NCBI GenBank assembly: GCA_964345475.1
Contig: CAYFQW010000008.1
Span: 1 to 63,742 of the forward strand
DNA length: 63,742 bases
Reading direction: 5' to 3'
Origin: WRIS01 sp964345475
GTDB lineage: Bacteria > Actinomycetota > Coriobacteriia > Coriobacteriales > Eggerthellaceae
Below are positions 62,755 to 63,742 of this stretch, in pieces. Positions within the stretch are counted from its first letter, which is position 1; every line of letters starts with the position of its first letter. The position numbers and the translations under genes were made by a program. The notes beneath the pieces were generated by a model. That model saw only the letters and a program-made list of their open reading frames with translations, had not been told where the DNA came from and ran no database searches.

Positions 62755-63501
62755 ATGGATGCAAAGAAACGTCTTGCAGAAATACTGAGAGAATCTGACA
62801 ATATTGTTTTCTTAGGAGGAGCAGGGGTATCTACAGAAAGTGGCATCCCTGATTTCCGTTCCGAGTCTGGCATATATACGGCAATTGAGGAGTTTGGCCA
62901 CCGCCCTGAAACCTTGTTGAGCCGAAGCTTTTTTGATAGCCGTCCTCAGGCGTTTTATTCTTTTTATCGGACGATGCTCCATCAAGATGCGCAGCCCAAT
63001 AAGGCTCATAAAGCGCTCGCTTTGCTTGAATCACAAAAGAAGCTCACAGCCATCATTACCCAAAATATCGACGGTCTTCACCAAAAGGCAGGTAGTAAAA
63101 GGGTACTCGAGCTTCATGGTTCGGTTTTACGATACAACTGCATGAAATGCCGACAGGCGTATGGGCTCGACGTGCTTGTGCGCAAGATAGGGAAAGAGGG
63201 GCAGGCGAACATACCTTATTGCGACCGTTGTGGGGGCATAATAAAACCTGATGTTGTCTTATATGAAGAGCCCCTTGATGCAAGAATAATGGAGGAGTCT
63301 ATCAAGGCTGTCCGCCAAGCAGAGGTTCTCATAGTTGGAGGAACATCGCTTGTGGTGTACCCAGCAGCCGGACTTGTTGATTATTTTGCAGGCAAGGAAT
63401 TAGTACTTATCAATATATCTGAAACTCCGTACGACCATAGCGCAAGCTTGCATATACGTGAGCCCATCGGACAAGTCCTCGACGAAGCCGTTCGGGGATA
63501 A
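62755..63501 (+). CDS. cobB: NAD-dependent protein deacylase (Sir2 family)
   Basis: A 248-residue protein. GGAGVSTESGIPDFRS, TQNIDGLHQKAGS, ELHGS and the zinc site CMKCRQAYG with CDRCGGIIKPDVVLYEE are the class of small bacterial sirtuins. The catalytic histidine of LHGS is intact. It removes acetyl or other acyl groups from lysines at the cost of NAD. It follows the nuclease gene, with gggag before the start. Confidence 0.95.
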   Translation: MDAKKRLAEILRESDNIVFLGGAGVSTESGIPDFRSESGIYTAIEEFGHRPETLLSRSFFDSRPQAFYSFYRTMLHQDAQPNKAHKALALLESQKKLTAIITQNIDGLHQKAGSKRVLELHGSVLRYNCMKCRQAYGLDVLVRKIGKEGQANIPYCDRCGGIIKPDVVLYEEPLDARIMEESIKAVRQAEVLIVGGTSLVVYPAAGLVDYFAGKELVLINISETPYDHSASLHIREPIGQVLDEAVRG

Positions 63502-63610
63502 GATACGGACCAGAAACGCTCATTGCCGCAAGCCGCAATCCCTGTTCTTTTTGTGTAAAGAAGGCTTTGGCCAGGAGATTTTCGAATAAGATAAAAATTA
63601 AGAAAATAAT

Positions 63611-63646
63611 ACTGTACATATAATTACTGTATGCATACAGTAATTT
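63611..63646. promoter_or_regulatory. 24-bp perfect palindrome with a third half-site
   Basis: aattactgtatg and catacagtaatt (63623-63646) are exact complements. A further direct copy of tactgta (63611-63617) lies 15 bases ahead of the palindrome's own half-site (63626-63632). It is 62 bases upstream of the last gene's start, a plausible repressor operator. Confidence 0.65.
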
Positions 63647-63707
63647 AGTGTAACTTTATCCATTTTGAAAGTAGCTTAATCACAAGAGAAAGATGGGAGA
63701 GTGGAAT

Positions 63708-63742
63708 ATGCGCTTGAATAAAAAATTCTTAGCACTTTTCCT
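63708..63742 (+). CDS. Start of a secreted protein, truncated by window edge
   Basis: ATG at 63708 follows gggagagtgg. Only MRLNKKFLALF is visible, the beginning of a basic-hydrophobic signal peptide. No function can be given. The palindrome upstream suggests specific regulation. Confidence 0.6.
   Translation, partial: MRLNKKFLALF

Noticed and set aside
1..63742. tRNA genes, CRISPR arrays, insertion sequences or prophage
   Set aside because: I looked for repeated spacers, transposase or integrase motifs and tRNA-like cloverleaf ends and saw none.

Overview
The window reads as chromosomal DNA of an anaerobic, respiring Coriobacteriia (Eggerthellaceae-like) actinobacterium with roughly balanced G+C by eye. 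This placement is inferred from gene content: a twelve-helix membrane LuxR regulator divergent from a Tat-exported flavoprotein reductase and a multihaem cytochrome, class III ribonucleotide reductase, rubrerythrin and rubredoxin-type oxygen defence, 2-hydroxyacyl-CoA dehydratase activase genes, and a high density of Strong Shine-Dalgarno starts with many TTG/GTG codons. There are no tRNA or rRNA genes, insertion sequences, phage genes or CRISPR arrays that I can see. One run of 100 N (41109-41208) marks a scaffold join.

Layout. 1-6.5 kb: a truncated cyclophilin, a minus-strand pair (Tat-exported rubrerythrin and monohaem lipoprotein), then the LuxR regulator facing a flavoprotein-hexahaem cytochrome operon. 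6.6-9.9 kb: SRP RNA and the dnaX-ybaB-recR operon. 10.2-12.8 kb: a MobB-MobA fusion and a polyferredoxin, which suit an organism rich in molybdoenzymes. 13-15.4 kb: a polar amino-acid ABC transporter with a strong hairpin after the binding-protein gene. 15.5-17.4 kb: acyl carrier protein, a GNAT enzyme and a flavin reductase-rubredoxin fusion. 17.6-21 kb: nrdG and nrdD divergently transcribed around candidate NrdR boxes; NrdD carries its own glutaredoxin-like domain. 21-29 kb: two metallo-beta-lactamase-fold hydrolases, a RecJ-RecQ-like fusion and bifunctional Rel.

29-36.7 kb: Pit phosphate transporter with its PhoU-like partner, preceded by a coupled 28-residue leader ORF; a zinc-dependent phospholipase C-like protein; aspartokinase and aspartate-semialdehyde dehydrogenase (lysine/threonine/methionine/diaminopimelate entry); TlyA; and a UPF0210 protein. 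36.9-42.5 kb: a TetR regulator with a clear palindromic operator ahead of a 1561-residue dehydratase activase. 42.5-44.4 kb: a promoter, a possible structured RNA, a 41-residue protein with a sortase-like LAATGD tail, rsmI and a YgjP-type peptidase. 44.4-49.2 kb: a coiled-coil cell-wall protein, EttA and a HemW/HutW-like radical SAM protein.

49.3-57 kb: a sulfonate/nitrate-type ABC importer on the minus strand, a divergent MacB/FtsX-type ABC system, and a YihY protein. 57.4-63.7 kb: an AdaA-AlkA fusion with Ogt (alkylation repair), a CoA-disulfide reductase-rhodanese fusion next to a rhodanese lipoprotein, a nuclease lipoprotein, a Sir2 deacetylase, and the first codons of a secreted protein behind a perfect palindrome.

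The most distinctive items are the structured-RNA plus mini-sortase-substrate locus at 42.5-42.8 kb, the RecJ-helicase fusion, the flavoprotein whose fumarate-reductase active-site residues appear replaced, the exported rubrerythrin-cytochrome pair, and the coupled leader of pit. All functional calls rest on motif recognition by eye, with no database search.
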